From: Bacteroidetes bacterium GWE2_42_24
GTDB lineage: Bacteria; Bacteroidota; Bacteroidia; Bacteroidales; TTA-H9
Reading direction: 5' to 3'
Assembly: GCA_001768515.1 (NCBI GenBank)
Contig: MEOA01000021.1
Coordinates: forward strand, 78,731-142,730
DNA: 64,000 nucleotides
The first letter of the stretch is position 1, and each line of letters opens with the position of its first letter. A program made the position numbers and the translations under genes. Positions 1 through 11,079 of the stretch are shown here, one piece after another. Below the pieces are notes generated by a model. That model worked only from the letters and a program-made list of their open reading frames with translations, made no database searches and was not told the DNA's origin.

Positions 1-2540
1 GGCAGCCGGAAGCATTTGTTACAATCAGGCTAACATTGTAATTACCCCAATTCTGGTAGGTATGCAATGGGTTCTGAATTGTAGATGAGCCCCCGTCACC
101 AAAATTCCACAACCACGAAACAACAGGCACCAGGCTCGTTGTACTGTCAGCAAACTGAGTCGGATTAGTGAAGCAGACACTATCGGCAACAAATCTGGCC
201 GAAGGAGCCTGTCCAATAACCACCTGATTCACGATGGTATCGATACAACCATTGATATTGGAAACAATCAGCCTGACATTAAACGTATCAGCAGAAGAGA
301 ATATGTGCATCGGGTTCTGTAACGAAGAGGTGTTTAGCACACCAGAACCCGGATCATCAAACAACCAGTTCCAGGTGACAAGCGGCCCGGCACCATTGGT
401 TTGTGACAGGTCTGTAAACAATACAGCCATCCCCTGACAGGTACTTCCACTTGCACTGAAACTTGCTGCAGGATTGTTCTGAACGACGACAGGAATCGAT
501 ACTGATGATTCACATCCGAGGGTATTCACAACAGTGAGGGTCACATTGTATGTCCCAGCCATTGCATATTGGTGAGAAACATCTGGCAGTGCCGGGAAAT
601 TGACCAGCACGGTATCTCCGTCATCAAAATTCCATTGCCACTGAACGATATAACCCTGCGATGAGGTAGACTGATCATCAAACAGAAAAGGCGACATTGT
701 ACAGTTCTGGGTACTGGGAATAAAGGCCGCCATGGGCAGTTGAGCAACCATCACTTGTTGGGTTACCGAAGAGGTACATCCGTTGGAGTTGTTTACTATC
801 AGCGTAACCTGTTTCAATCCGGCAGAGGTGTAAGTATGCGTCGGATTGGCATTATTGGAATGAAGAGTTCCGTCACCAAAGTCCCAGTCATAGGTTGTGA
901 GTACACCTGAATTCGCGATAGATTGATTAATAAAGGTGGTTACCCCGCCCAGACATGCCGTATCGGCTGTAAACTGGGCCAGCGGTTTATCGCTGATGAT
1001 GACAGGATAACTTACCGTATCACTGCACCCCATGCCCGTACTAACCATTAATGTAACGGTATAGGTGCCGGGGTTCATAAATATATGTACTGGATTCTGT
1101 TGATAGCTTGTATTGCTGCTCCCTGAGGCTATATCCCCGAAATTCCATTCCCGGTTAATGATGGGAATACCGCCAATCGACTGCGAGGCATCTGTAAAGA
1201 GCACAGTTGATTCTTCACAATTGGCAGCGGGGAATGTAAAATTTGCCAGCGGATTTGCAGTAATTGCAACTTGATGGCTGACCTCAGCCATACAACCATT
1301 ACTGTTAACGACCTTCAATGTAACCGTATAGGTATTGGGCAGTGCATAACTATGGATGGTATTTGGACTGGTAGGATAGTTTATGGTATCTTGTTCGCCA
1401 TCCCCATATATCCAAATCCACTGCGTCAGGTATCCCTGCTGTGTGGCAGCCAGCGATGTAAAGCTGACCTCATTTCCTGCACAATTGGAACCAGAATTGG
1501 TAAATGCTGCATATGGAAGCCGGTAAACAGGAACAGCCATGGTCGTGTCGGATACACATCCGGCGGTATCAGTCACAGCAAGAGTAACCTGATAGGTTCC
1601 AAACTCTGCATACAAATGAGATGGATTCTGCTGATTGGAGTGCGTCTGCCCATCGCCAAAATCCCAGTCCCAACTATTGATGACGCTATTGGCAATAGCA
1701 GAAAGATCAGTAAACTGGGTCTCAAGACCCTGACAAACTGTATCGGCTTCAAATAATGCCGTGGGTTTAGGCTTGACAATAACAGGCTTAACCACAGTGT
1801 CGGCACATCCCTGACTGGTGATAACAATAAGTGATACCAGATAGGTTCCCGGTGTATTGTATGTATGCGCTGGATTTCGGAGATTGGATAAATTAGCTGA
1901 ACCTGATGCAGGATTTCCAAAATTCCAATACCATTCCTGCACCGTACCACCAACACCAAGCTGTGTCAGATCGGTGAACAGCGTTAAACCGCCCTGACAG
2001 CCATTCATATAGGAGAAGTCGACAACCGGCTGTGGTGTAATGTTAATCTCACGTGTCAGGGAGTCAATACATCCATTATTAGACCATACAGTAAGGGTCA
2101 CATTGTAAGAACCACTGGCAGGGTACAAGTGACTAATGCTGGGATTACCCGGCCAATGGATGGTATCAGGGTCGGAACCATCTCCAAAGTTATAGACCCA
2201 TTCTACAATGTAATCAGGCTGGGTTGTATAGGAAAGATTAGTAAAGTGAACAGGCGAATTGCTACAGTTCGGGTTATCCCAGGTAAAGAGTGCCACAGGA
2301 CTATCCTGCACCTTCACATTATGGGCAACAGTGCGCTGGCAACCATTTGTGTCGGTAGCAACCATTGTTACTGTAAAGACACCAGCCATTAGATAAGTAT
2401 GCGTTGGATCGGAACTGCCTGAGAAGGTGGCTGTGTATCCATCACCAAAATTCCAGATTGTTTCAACAATACCGCCCAGCGAACTACCTGTCAGCGTAAA
2501 CTGTGTTACGGCTCCAAGGCAGGCTGTATCAGCATGAAAA
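1..2540 (-). repeat. Array of about ten PKD domains
   Basis: Each unit of roughly 260 bp encodes a PKD domain with a W-x-F/W-G-D-G core and a following H-T-Y-x-x-x-G-x-Y/F-x-V strand. The core motif recurs near plus-strand positions 110, 357, 621, 876, 1136, 1403, 1653, 1917, 2183 and 2442. Units are diverged at the DNA level, so they are old duplications. They are the C-terminal visible part of the giant protein. Confidence 0.85.
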
Positions 2541-5500
2541 TTGACCAAAGGGATTGGATAAACGGTAACATGGATTATTCCTGGCATTTGCAGGAAACAG
2601 CCTGTTAAAACATCCGTCGCAACTACATAATAAGTTCCGGGATTGGTAACGTAACCGAATGAGATTGGGCTGCCGGTTCCGGCGACTGGCGTACCAAGTG
2701 ACCCTAAACCAAACATTAAAGTATAACTGATCCCTGTCTGAGAACCGTTAAGGATAAGTTCAATGCCTGATCCACCGGCACAGTATGAGCCATCTCCACT
2801 ACCCGTTAGTTGGTAAGCAAACGGGATGGGATTAACCGTTACTGCAGCGGTGCCCGGAAATGAAATCCCACCACAATAGGCATCCGAAACAGCGCTGAGA
2901 CTATAGGAAGTATTAACAACAGGCATAACATCGAAGACAAAGGGTGATGCCATAATACTACCTATCGTATAAGTTGTAGTACCATCAAAGTAGTCGATCG
3001 ACCAGGGTGGTGTTCCGGTAAGGACAACAGAGAGAGGTGTTGATTCTCCCTCACAAATTACAGCGTCACCACTTAAGAAAGCGGTCGGTAGGCTATTAAC
3101 AGTCATCCGGATGATATTCGATTCCGCCATACAAGTCTTACCCGGAAGCGAAGAGGTCACCACTCGTTTATACCAGCGATCAGTTGTCAGCACCGGAGCA
3201 GTATAAGTCTCTCCGTTGTTAACCCCCGAAGCGGCAACCCATCCCGACATTCCGTCAGGGCTCTGCATCCACCGGTAGCTGATGATTCCATTGCCTGTAG
3301 CAGGAACACTCGTAAACGGTGCCGGTGCATTTCCCTCGCAAATCGTCTGATCGACTGCAATAGAACCAGGATTGAGGTTATTAACGGCGATATGGACAGT
3401 AGACGTTTCGCCTGAACAGATGATACCGTTTAATTCAGATGTCACGATACGTTTATACCAGGTATCAGCAATTAAGGCAGGGGGAGAATAAGATACCGTA
3501 TTGTTCACCCCGTCAGCATCAGTCCAGCCGGTTGTACCGTCGGCACTTTGTTGCCACAATATGTCAATGATTCCATCGGCTGTGGCTGGTGTCCCGATCA
3601 GCGAAGCTGGTGTATCGCCTTCACAAATCGTCTGGTCAGCGGCAATGGTTCCGGGATCAATATTATTCACTGTTACGGCAATCAGGTTGGTTTCTTCCAC
3701 ACAGGCCGTCCCGTTGAGCGTAGAAGTTACGATACGCTTATACCAGTTATCCTCCATGAGTGAAGGAGCAGCATACGTTTCAAGGGTGTTTGCCCCGGCA
3801 GCATCAGACCATCCGGTCATGCCGTCAGCACTTTCCTGCCATAAATAGGTGAACACACCATCGCCGGCAGGTGGCACACTACTGAAGGGCAATGGAATCT
3901 CGCCCTCACAGATGGTCTGATCGATTGCAACACTTCCGGGATTAGAGTTTATCACGGTAACACCAATGTAATTAGTTTCCGCAACACATGTCGTTCCATT
4001 CAGGAGGGAGGTCACGATACGTTTATACCATGTATCTGCAACCAACACAGGAGCACTGTATGTTTCGAGGCTATTCACACCAGGGGCGTCTGCCCAGCCT
4101 GTAATCCCATCGGCGCTTTGTTGCCACAGGTATGTATAGGTTCCGGAACCAGCAGGAGTAACGCTGGTGAAAGGAGCCGGAGCTGTCCCCTCACAGATGG
4201 TTTGATCGCCTGCAATACTACCAGGATCAAAGTAGTTCACTGAAACGTGTAGTATATTAGTCTCACTTGTACAGGTAATCCCGTTGACAGTAGCCATTGC
4301 AACGCGTTTGTACCACATATCTGCAAAAAGCACAGGGGGCTGATAAACCTCTTGCGTATTCACACCGGCGGCGGCCACCCAACCTGTTGAACCATCGGTG
4401 CTCTCCATCCACAGCATACTGATGGTACCATCGCCGGCAGGCGGAACGCTGGCGAAGGGAGCCGGAGCAGTCCCCTCACAGATTGTCTGATCAGCCGAAA
4501 CAGACCCTGATACAAAATTGATAACAGTCACCTCAAGTACATTAGTCTCCAACGAACAGGTTATACCTGAAACCGTCGACATAACAACCCGCTTGTACCA
4601 GGTATCAGCCGACAAGGCAGGAGGAGCATATAATTCACCATTGCCACTACTGGCAACATTGACCCAGGCACCTGTACCATTGGGACTTTCCATCCATTGA
4701 TATGTAAACAGACCATCACCTGCGGGGGCTACGCTGGTAAAGGGCGTGGGCACATCACCCTCACAAATCGTCTGGCTGGCGGCAACAGAACCTTGTGTAA
4801 AGTTAATGACGGTTATTTTTACCACATTCGACTCAACAGTACAAACCTCGCCGTTGAGCATCGAATTCACCACCCGCTTATACCACATATCAGCGTTAAG
4901 TGCAGGCGGATCATAGTTTACATTACTATTACTGCCAGAGGCCATGACCCATGTGGTACCATCAGCACTCTGCATCCAGTTGATGTTAATTGTTCCGTCG
5001 GCTGTGGGCACTGGTCCTGTGAGCGTCGCAGGAACAGATTCTTCGCAGATGGTTTGATCACCAACGACTGTTCCATTCGTTAAGTTATTGACTGATATCC
5101 TCAATGAATCTGTTGCACTGCTGCAAGTGATGCCATTCAGAACTGAAGAAACCTGTCGCTTGTACCACCTGTCGGCTACCAGCAAAGGTGGAGAATACGT
5201 TTCGGTATTGTTGGTTCCGCCGGCAGTAGCCCAGGGAGCCATACCAGTTGAGCTTTCAAGCCATAAATATGAAAAAACACCGGAACCGGAGGCTGGAACA
5301 CTGGTGAATGGAACCGGTATTTCGCCCTCACAAACTGTTTGGTTGGACAAAATCGAACCCGGAGAGAACCTGTTGATTGTTAATGTCAGGTCGTCAGTGG
5401 TATAATTTGATCCACACGCGGAGATACCGTAGGCCCGCAATTGCAGCACGACTGTCACATCAGTCGGGGCAGGATAATAGATTGCTGAAAGTTGTGTCGC

Positions 5501-8500
5501 GTCGTCAAAGGTTCCATCACCCGTTGTTATCCAAAGCACTGAAGATTGATTGGAAGCACTCCCTGCGAGGGCGACATCCTCTCCCGGACACACGGTCAGA
5601 TCGACACCTGCACTTACAACCGGTAATCCGGTAATCGATACAGAGCCATTCATCACGATCGGACAGCCATTAGCACCGACGCCTTGTACCGTGTAAATCC
5701 CCTGATATTGAAGACCAAAATTCAGAGATGATCCGGTCCCGGCCATTATAACGGACGGAACCAATGGAAGGCCATTCCTGAGAAGCTCATAACTGACACC
5801 CGCCTGTGATCCGCTCAGGGAGACAGCTATTGGTTCACAGTTCACTCCGGCGGGCAGAATATCAAACATTAATGGCCTTGGCAACAAGGTTGTACTGCCA
5901 ATCATCGATGATTCACAACCTGTAAGGCTATTGACAGCAATGACAACATAATTACCGGCAGTATTCTGCACACCAAAATTTAGTACACTTCCTGTCCCGA
6001 TAAGTTGTGCCACAGGCGTGGATATCAGATTGTCACGGATAAGCTGGTAGGTAATACCTGTCTGGCTTCCATTCAACCCGATTTCAATACCTGTACAGAA
6101 ACTCCCCTGAGGAGTAATGGAAAAAACAGAAGGGTTTGCAATCAGCGTGGCCACTCCATTCATGATCTCGGAACACAAGGTGGACGGATTGCTTGCCATC
6201 ACACTATAATTTCCGGGCAATAGCTGTACTCCAAAACTCAATCCTGATCCGGTACCGGAAACAGGCGTCCCTATCAACACTGTGTCATTCAATAGCAACT
6301 GGTAGGACATACCCGGTTCTGATCCATCAAGCCCGATAGCATCACCGGCACAGGCGATCCCACTCAGTGTGAGGTTAAATATCTGTGGTCGGGGAAGCAA
6401 TGTCAATACATTGGCCATTGACGACACACATTGGCTCACATCACTGACAGCTCTTACAGTATAGTTACCTGCCAGATTCCGCAGCCCAAAGTTTAGCGGT
6501 GAGCCGGTACCCGGCAGGATGACTTCAGGCGGAAAATTACCGTTGAGCTGCAACCAATAGGTGAAGCCTACCTGTGAACCACCAAGACCAATCTCAATCG
6601 GCGCACAGGTATCTCCATGCGGAATGATTGAGTACTGAACAGGAAGGGGGTAAAGCGTAGCGCTTCCAATCATAATCTCTGCACAGGAGGTAGCAGGATC
6701 AACACCCCTGACGGTATAAACACCCGGAAAGTTTGGCGCACCGAAATTAAGCGGCCCGCCGGTTCCGATAATCGGAATTCCTGAATTGAACAAACCATCA
6801 CGGATGAGTTGATAACTGATACCGACCTCAGATTCTTCAAGCCAGATTCCTTCATCCTGGCATACAATACCGGCCGGGATGACTGAAAACTGTTGTGGCG
6901 GGACAACAATCACTGTAGTACCATTCATTACCCGGGTACATCCCGTCGCGCTAATTGTGGCAATAACTGTATAGGACCCCGGTACTGTCTGAATGCCTAA
7001 ACTAACCAACCCCGGAACACCTGTTCCGGCGATTGTTGATATGGTGACTCCATTATACTGCAGCTCGTAATTGACACCTGCTTCTGTTCCATTTAAAAAC
7101 AACTCTGTTCCGGGGCATTGATTTCCGGCAGGAATCAAACTATACAATGCAGGCCGCGGATTCTGCGTTACAACTGCCACCCCATTCATATCGGTAATCC
7201 CTCCGGTAGTGGTATTCTCGGCCGTTACAGTATAATTCCCGGTAATGGTAAAAAGGCCAAAGCTCAACGCACTGCCGGTTCCGGAAAATGTATTTACGAA
7301 AAAACCATTACGCATCAAACGATAGGTGATACCGACTTCTGAACCCGACAATCCAACAGCAACACCCGACTCACCCAAACAGAATACTCCTCCGCCTGTT
7401 ACATTGAATGACACAGGCATTGGAGTAGTGGCTATTGATGCTGTACCCGACATGATATTGGCACACTGGGTAGGCAGCAGCATATCCTGTGCAACAATCT
7501 GATAATCGCCAACCGTTGTTTGAAGTCCAAAACTGATGGAACTTCCGGTGCCAGAAATCGGGGCAGGAGGAGGAACGAGTGTCCCCCCAATCAATTCAAG
7601 CGTATAATTTACATTGGTTTGTGAAGAAGAGAGCCCTATGGCAACACCTGTCCCACCTTCCGGATAGGTTCCGCCACCAACAATTGTAAAGGCAGTTGGA
7701 AGGGGATCAATCACAATAACGGCACTTCCGCTCATCGGGGCCGGGCACCCGTTACGAGACGAAACAACGGTATAGGTTCCTGCAGCGGTCAGGTCAGGCC
7801 AGGTCAGCGGAGAGCCATCTCCAAAAATACTGGAACCCGAAACAGTATCTCCATCCAACAGCAGCAAATATTCAACACCAACATCTGAGTCGCTCAGGTT
7901 AATGGACAGACCCGTCTCACCCTGGCAATAATGCCCCCCGCCTGAAACAGTATAAGGATCGGGAAGTGGCGTAACGGTAACCATAACATTTGCTGAGATG
8001 GAATTATAACCATCAGATACAAGTACCGTATAGGTCGTTGTTCCGGCAGGTGTAGCTGTCGGATTGGCGATATCTGTAGCCGACAATGAACTTGCGGGCG
8101 ACCATGTATAAGTATAACTACCTGAACCTCCCGAAGCATTGGCCTCCAATTGTGTGGCAGCACCTGCACATACCGGATTGGGAACCGCCGAAGGATTTGC
8201 AGTAAGGGCTGTACCTGTCAGATTCACCAATACGATATCCGAATTCTGGCAACCGGCTCCATCCGTTACGGATACTTCAAACTGTACGTTGCTATACAAA
8301 TTTGTTGTTGTGGGCGTAAGTGATCCTGCGCCTGAAGCAATCGAAAGCGCGGGTGTCCACAGAATGGGCGATAAGGGCAACGTCTCGGCAGAGGCTGTGG
8401 CTGCAAGTGTTGTGGATGTGCCATTGGGAATATTTTGATCTGTACCGGCATCAACTACAGGCAAAGGCCTGACGGTCAACACAAGCTGCGAGGTTGTACC

Positions 8501-10531
8501 CGGGCAGGAGAGCGGCGCAGGACTAGAAGGGATCAGGTTGTAAACCACATCGATGCTGGCCGTTGTTGAATTAGTCAGGGTCTCGGTGATCTGCGGATTC
8601 GTACCAGAATTTGTTGAGGGTGTTATTCCCGATACAGCAGGTCGATTCCACGAGAATTGCGTATTAATGACACTACTTGTCGTTGAATAGGCAAACTCTT
8701 CACCACTACAGACTTCTCCGGTCAGGCCACTTGTAATAGATGGCAAAGCGCCAACTGTTATCACATAATCTCTGGCGGAAGCAGGACACGAACCAACCGT
8801 CCCGCCGGGCAGGATAGAATAGGTTACCGTACCATCGGCTACGGTGGGATTACTAATGGTCTGTACTGGAATGGTTGATGTTCCACTCGTCGTAAACCCG
8901 GTAAGCGAAGGGGGATCGGCTATGGCATTCCATGTAAAGGAGGTTCCGGCTACGTTGGAAGTGAGTACCACCTCTGTGGTAGGCACTCCTGAACAAACTG
9001 ATTGTGAGAGCGGGGAATTCGTTACTGTAGGCGATGGATTAACAGTAACAGAATAGATTACACTGACTCCTTCACAATCGACGGGTGCAGCCCCAAAAGG
9101 CGTAATGGTAAAGTCAACCACCGTGGGGGCAATATTTGTACTATAAATGGTGATGGCAGGAATATTGCCTGTCCCGGATGACGGTGACATGCTGATGCCT
9201 GCAGGGACAGCAGCTACCCACGAGAAGGAAGTCCCGGGGAGTAAAGAGGTAAGGGTCACTGGTGCCGTGGCCCCACCTGCACAGATCGTTTGCGAGAGCG
9301 AGGTATTCGACACATCCCCTCTTGGATAAACAGCAACCCTCAAGTTGGAGGCAGTACCTACACAACTTGTTGGCACTGGTCCGGTAGGTGTAATCACATA
9401 GGTGACTTCACCCTGGCTTAAGGAACCTGAAGCGAGGGTTAAAATATTACTGATGGGTCCTGTTCCCGATGCCGTATATCCGGAAACAGATCCGGAAGTA
9501 ACTGAAGCAGTCCAGGTATAAGAAACCCCCGTAGCCGATGACTGTGGAGTATAACTGAATGTTTCGCCACTACATACTGTATCAAACAATGGTGAAGTGA
9601 TATCGGGTATCGGGTTTACCGTGATCAGAACGGTATTGCTGAGTCCTGCCTCACAAGGTTCGCTTGTGGCAGATCGCATAAAGTAGGTACTTTCTGTCAA
9701 TGGCCCAGGGGAATACGTCGGGCCTGAAGCCCCTAAGGGAGTAAACAGCATTCCATTAAGACTATAAAACCAGGCATAGGTATAGGTACCTCCTCCCCCA
9801 TTGGCCGGCGCGACAGATGTAAGTGGAGCCGGCGTCTGGCCTGCACAGATTGTCTGTGCCGCAGCAATCTGCCCACCATCAATGGGATTATCAACCAAAA
9901 CTGTCAAACTACTGGAATTCGTGCATTGAGGTGTTTGATTGGTGTTGACACACACAACCTGAAACGTAGTATTGGCAAACAAAGTAAGCGAGAGTGGACT
10001 TAAACCTGATCCCATGATGCCGGCGGGTTGCATCCATAACCAGTTCACCCCTGTTGAAGGAGATGTAGTTACTGTCATGGTAATAGGATCACCCGAACAA
10101 ATATGAGGAGGTACAATATTGGGTGTAATTGTAACTGTAGGAACTGTATTCACGACAACTCCTGTGATCGCTGACAAGTCGGAACAACCACCACCACTGA
10201 CCCTGACCTGGTAATTACCGGCAAGTGTTACCACCAGACTGTCACTCGTTTCACCTGGCAGAGAAACGCCACCCTTAAACCACTCAAAAGTCAATCCTGC
10301 TGACATGGCCGGAGAACATTCCAAAATAACTGTATCGCCGGCACACATTCTGATCTCATTTATTCCAGAATCATAAATTGCATTTGATGTGGGAGAAAGA
10401 CGGGCTGTAATAATCGGAGGACACTGGCCAAATGCTACTCCTGAATTAAGAATCAGGAATACACTCAATAAGAATAAAGTTGTTTTTGCTGAACAGACCT
10501 GATATACAGATCCCATTAAATTACTTCGCAT
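1..10531 (-). CDS. Giant secreted PKD/Ig-like repeat protein (3' end beyond left edge)
   Basis: The minus strand is open in one frame from the ATG at 10531 to base 1, giving about 3,510 codons with no stop seen in the parts I translated. Residues 1-35 form a signal peptide (hydrophobic stretch ending GVAFGQ before Cys37). Then come, from N to C: PKD-like domains with CSG/CxG motifs (about residues 40-850), a tandem array of about 85-90 residue GTGSxLxFG units (about 854-1630), eight 95-residue QTICEG...WYKR units (about 1710-2470), one more GTGS unit, and at least ten PKD domains with NFGDG-like cores. This is the layout of very large Bacteroidota adhesins exported by T9SS. The C-terminal sorting domain would lie outside the window, so secretion route is inferred. 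The role is probably surface adhesion or gliding-type contact, not enzymatic. Confidence 0.9.
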   Translation of the reverse strand, partial: MRSNLMGSVYQVCSAKTTLFLLSVFLILNSGVAFGQCPPIITARLSPTSNAIYDSGINEIRMCAGDTVILECSPAMSAGLTFEWFKGGVSLPGETSDSLVVTLAGNYQVRVSGGGCSDLSAITGVVVNTVPTVTITPNIVPPHICSGDPITMTVTTSPSTGVNWLWMQPAGIMGSGLSPLSLTLFANTTFQVVCVNTNQTPQCTNSSSLTVLVDNPIDGGQIAAAQTICAGQTPAPLTSVAPANGGGGTYTYAWFYSLNGMLFTPLGASGPTYSPGPLTESTYFMRSATSEPCEAGLSNTVLITVNPIPDITSPLFDTVCSGETFSYTPQSSATGVSYTWTASVTSGSVSGYTASGTGPISNILTLASGSLSQGEVTYVITPTGPVPTSCVGTASNLRVAVYPRGDVSNTSLSQTICAGGATAPVTLTSLLPGTSFSWVAAVPAGISMSPSSGTGNIPAITIYSTNIAPTVVDFTITPFGAAPVDCEGVSVIYSVTVNPSPTVTNSPLSQSVCSGVPTTEVVLTSNVAGTSFTWNAIADPPSLTGFTTSGTSTIPVQTISNPTVADGTVTYSILPGGTVGSCPASARDYVITVGALPSITSGLTGEVCSGEEFAYSTTSSVINTQFSWNRPAVSGITPSTNSGTNPQITETLTNSTTASIDVVYNLIPSSPAPLSCPGTTSQLVLTVRPLPVVDAGTDQNIPNGTSTTLAATASAETLPLSPILWTPALSIASGAGSLTPTTTNLYSNVQFEVSVTDGAGCQNSDIVLVNLTGTALTANPSAVPNPVCAGAATQLEANASGGSGSYTYTWSPASSLSATDIANPTATPAGTTTYTVLVSDGYNSISANVMVTVTPLPDPYTVSGGGHYCQGETGLSINLSDSDVGVEYLLLLDGDTVSGSSIFGDGSPLTWPDLTAAGTYTVVSSRNGCPAPMSGSAVIVIDPLPTAFTIVGGGTYPEGGTGVAIGLSSSQTNVNYTLELIGGTLVPPPAPISGTGSSISFGLQTTVGDYQIVAQDMLLPTQCANIMSGTASIATTPMPVSFNVTGGGVFCLGESGVAVGLSGSEVGITYRLMRNGFFVNTFSGTGSALSFGLFTITGNYTVTAENTTTGGITDMNGVAVVTQNPRPALYSLIPAGNQCPGTELFLNGTEAGVNYELQYNGVTISTIAGTGVPGLVSLGIQTVPGSYTVIATISATGCTRVMNGTTVIVVPPQQFSVIPAGIVCQDEGIWLEESEVGISYQLIRDGLFNSGIPIIGTGGPLNFGAPNFPGVYTVRGVDPATSCAEIMIGSATLYPLPVQYSIIPHGDTCAPIEIGLGGSQVGFTYWLQLNGNFPPEVILPGTGSPLNFGLRNLAGNYTVRAVSDVSQCVSSMANVLTLLPRPQIFNLTLSGIACAGDAIGLDGSEPGMSYQLLLNDTVLIGTPVSGTGSGLSFGVQLLPGNYSVMASNPSTLCSEIMNGVATLIANPSVFSITPQGSFCTGIEIGLNGSQTGITYQLIRDNLISTPVAQLIGTGSVLNFGVQNTAGNYVVIAVNSLTGCESSMIGSTTLLPRPLMFDILPAGVNCEPIAVSLSGSQAGVSYELLRNGLPLVPSVIMAGTGSSLNFGLQYQGIYTVQGVGANGCPIVMNGSVSITGLPVVSAGVDLTVCPGEDVALAGSASNQSSVLWITTGDGTFDDATQLSAIYYPAPTDVTVVLQLRAYGISACGSNYTTDDLTLTINRFSPGSILSNQTVCEGEIPVPFTSVPASGSGVFSYLWLESSTGMAPWATAGGTNNTETYSPPLLVADRWYKRQVSSVLNGITCSSATDSLRISVNNLTNGTVVGDQTICEESVPATLTGPVPTADGTININWMQSADGTTWVMASGSNSNVNYDPPALNADMWYKRVVNSMLNGEVCTVESNVVKITVINFTQGSVAASQTICEGDVPTPFTSVAPAGDGLFTYQWMESPNGTGAWVNVASSGNGELYAPPALSADTWYKRVVMSTVSGITCSLETNVLEVTVINFVSGSVSADQTICEGTAPAPFASVPPAGDGTISMLWMESTDGSTGWVAAAGVNTQEVYQPPVLFADMWYKRVAMATVNGITCTSETNILHVSVNYFDPGSIAGDQTICEGTAPAPFTSVTPAGSGTYTYLWQQSADGITGWADAPGVNSLETYSAPVLVADTWYKRIVTSLLNGTTCVAETNYIGVTVINSNPGSVAIDQTICEGEIPLPFSSVPPAGDGVFTYLWQESADGMTGWSDAAGANTLETYAAPSLMEDNWYKRIVTSTLNGTACVEETNLIAVTVNNIDPGTIAADQTICEGDTPASLIGTPATADGIIDILWQQSADGTTGWTDADGVNNTVSYSPPALIADTWYKRIVTSELNGIICSGETSTVHIAVNNLNPGSIAVDQTICEGNAPAPFTSVPATGNGIISYRWMQSPDGMSGWVAASGVNNGETYTAPVLTTDRWYKRVVTSSLPGKTCMAESNIIRMTVNSLPTAFLSGDAVICEGESTPLSVVLTGTPPWSIDYFDGTTTYTIGSIMASPFVFDVMPVVNTSYSLSAVSDAYCGGISFPGTAAVTVNPIPFAYQLTGSGDGSYCAGGSGIELILNGSQTGISYTLMFGLGSLGTPVAGTGSPISFGYVTNPGTYYVVATDVLTGCFLQMPGIIHVTVYPIPLVNFHADTACLGAVTQFTLTGSSLGGIVETIWNFGDGYTATFSGSSDPTHTYLMAGVFTVTMVATDTNGCQRTVAHNVKVQDSPVALFTWDNPNCSNSPVHFTNLSYTTQPDYIVEWVYNFGDGSDPDTIHWPGNPSISHLYPASGSYNVTLTVWSNNGCIDSLTREINITPQPVVDFSYMNGCQGGLTLFTDLTQLGVGGTVQEWYWNFGNPASGSANLSNLRNPAHTYNTPGTYLVSLIVITSQGCADTVVKPVIVKPKPTALFEADTVCQGLETQFTDLSAIANSVINSWDWDFGDGQTHSNQQNPSHLYAEFGTYQVTLAVTDTAGCVSDTTMAVPVYRLPYAAFTNSGSNCAGNEVSFTSLAATQQGYLTQWIWIYGDGEQDTINYPTSPNTIHSYALPNTYTVTLKVVNSNGCMAEVSHQVAITANPLANFTFPAANCEESTVLFTDASQSIGGIPIINREWNFGDIASGSSNTSYQQNPVHIFMNPGTYTVTLMVSTGMGCSDTVSYPVIISDKPLAQFTADTACLGGVTTFINQSIANSGVLTTYDWDFGDGTLHSNNANPTHTYTSAGLKQVTLIVNNSNGCTSSVTQQVMVAQLPMAAFIPSTQNCTMSPFLFDDQSTSSQGYIVQWQWNFDDGDTVLVNFPALPDVSHQYAMAGTYNVTLTVVNTLGCESSVSIPVVVQNNPAASFSASGSTCQGMAVLFTDLSQTNGAGPLVTWNWLFDDPGSGVLNTSSLQNPMHIFSSADTFNVRLIVSNINGCIDTIVNQVVIGQAPSARFVADSVCFTNPTQFADSTTSLVPVVSWLWNFGDGGSSTIQNPLHTYQNWGNYNVSLIVTNASGC
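3120..5400 (-). repeat. Eight tandem 285-bp (95-residue) Ig-like units
   Basis: The motif encoding WYKR recurs at exact 285-bp steps (plus-strand 3445, 3730, 4015, 4300 checked; further copies near 3150, 4590, 4870 and 5155). Each unit reads QTICEG, then a W-x-x-S-x-D-G segment, then WYKR and a Cys. The constant spacing and high similarity suggest more recent duplication than in the neighbouring arrays. Confidence 0.85.
5640..7970 (-). repeat. Nine tandem GTGSxLxFG units (about 85-90 residues each)
   Basis: Nine units read P-x-x-Y/F-S/N-I/V, a Cys, a G-S-x-x-G-x-x-Y-x-L strand, GTGSxLxFG, and G-x-Y-T-V. A tenth copy is displaced to about 2560-2860. Lengths vary by a few residues, unlike the fixed 95-residue array. 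The fold is probably Ig-like or SprB-like; I cannot assign a named family with certainty. Confidence 0.75.
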
Positions 10532-11003
10532 AATCTTGAAAATTTGATTATTTCAGTGACACCAAATATCGTACGTAACCTGTTTCTAAAAGCCTCTCCA
10601 TATAAAGGATAAAGTCCACACAAAGAAGAGATTTAAGCCAGTTCTGGCGGTCAGCCACAAACAATATTTCCGCTGATCATCATTGCTCCTTTGTAGTACA
10701 TTCTTTTTTTTCATGTGGCCGGGAAGCAGAAAACCACAATAAAAGACTTTCTGCACAAATTACCATAAACTAATGAGCATGAAGCAGAAGCACGCGGGAA
10801 ATTAAATAAAGTTAAACTAAAACTAAATGCTCAGAAGCATGGTTAATCAGGCCGGAAATCTCCTGTTATCAGGACATCGATTGTACGTGTATAGTTGTAT
10901 AGGGGTTACATGATTCTATATTTCCGGATCACTACCCCCTACTGATTATCAAAAACATAAATAATGACCAAATACGAAACGCTCAACAAGACAGGCCACG
11001 ATA

Positions 11004-11079
11004 TGTAGAGACGCACGACCCTGCGTCTCAAATAACGACAACGGTCATGGAAGAGACGCACGGGTCGTGCTTCTCTACA
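11004..11079. repeat. Imperfect inverted repeat (GTAGAGACGCACG type)
   Basis: The left arm (11004-11029) and right arm (11053-11079) are nearly perfect reverse complements, with one extra base and one mismatch, around a 23-base loop. The arms begin TGTAGAGACGCACGACCC. Similar GAGACGCACG palindromes are scattered through many environmental bacterial genomes. Its role (non-autonomous repeat or folded RNA) is not known. Confidence 0.7.

Noticed and set aside
1271..1756. 161-codon plus-strand frame inside the giant gene
   Set aside because: It is a shadow of the minus-strand PKD repeats; the repeat frame gives recognisable domains and this one does not.
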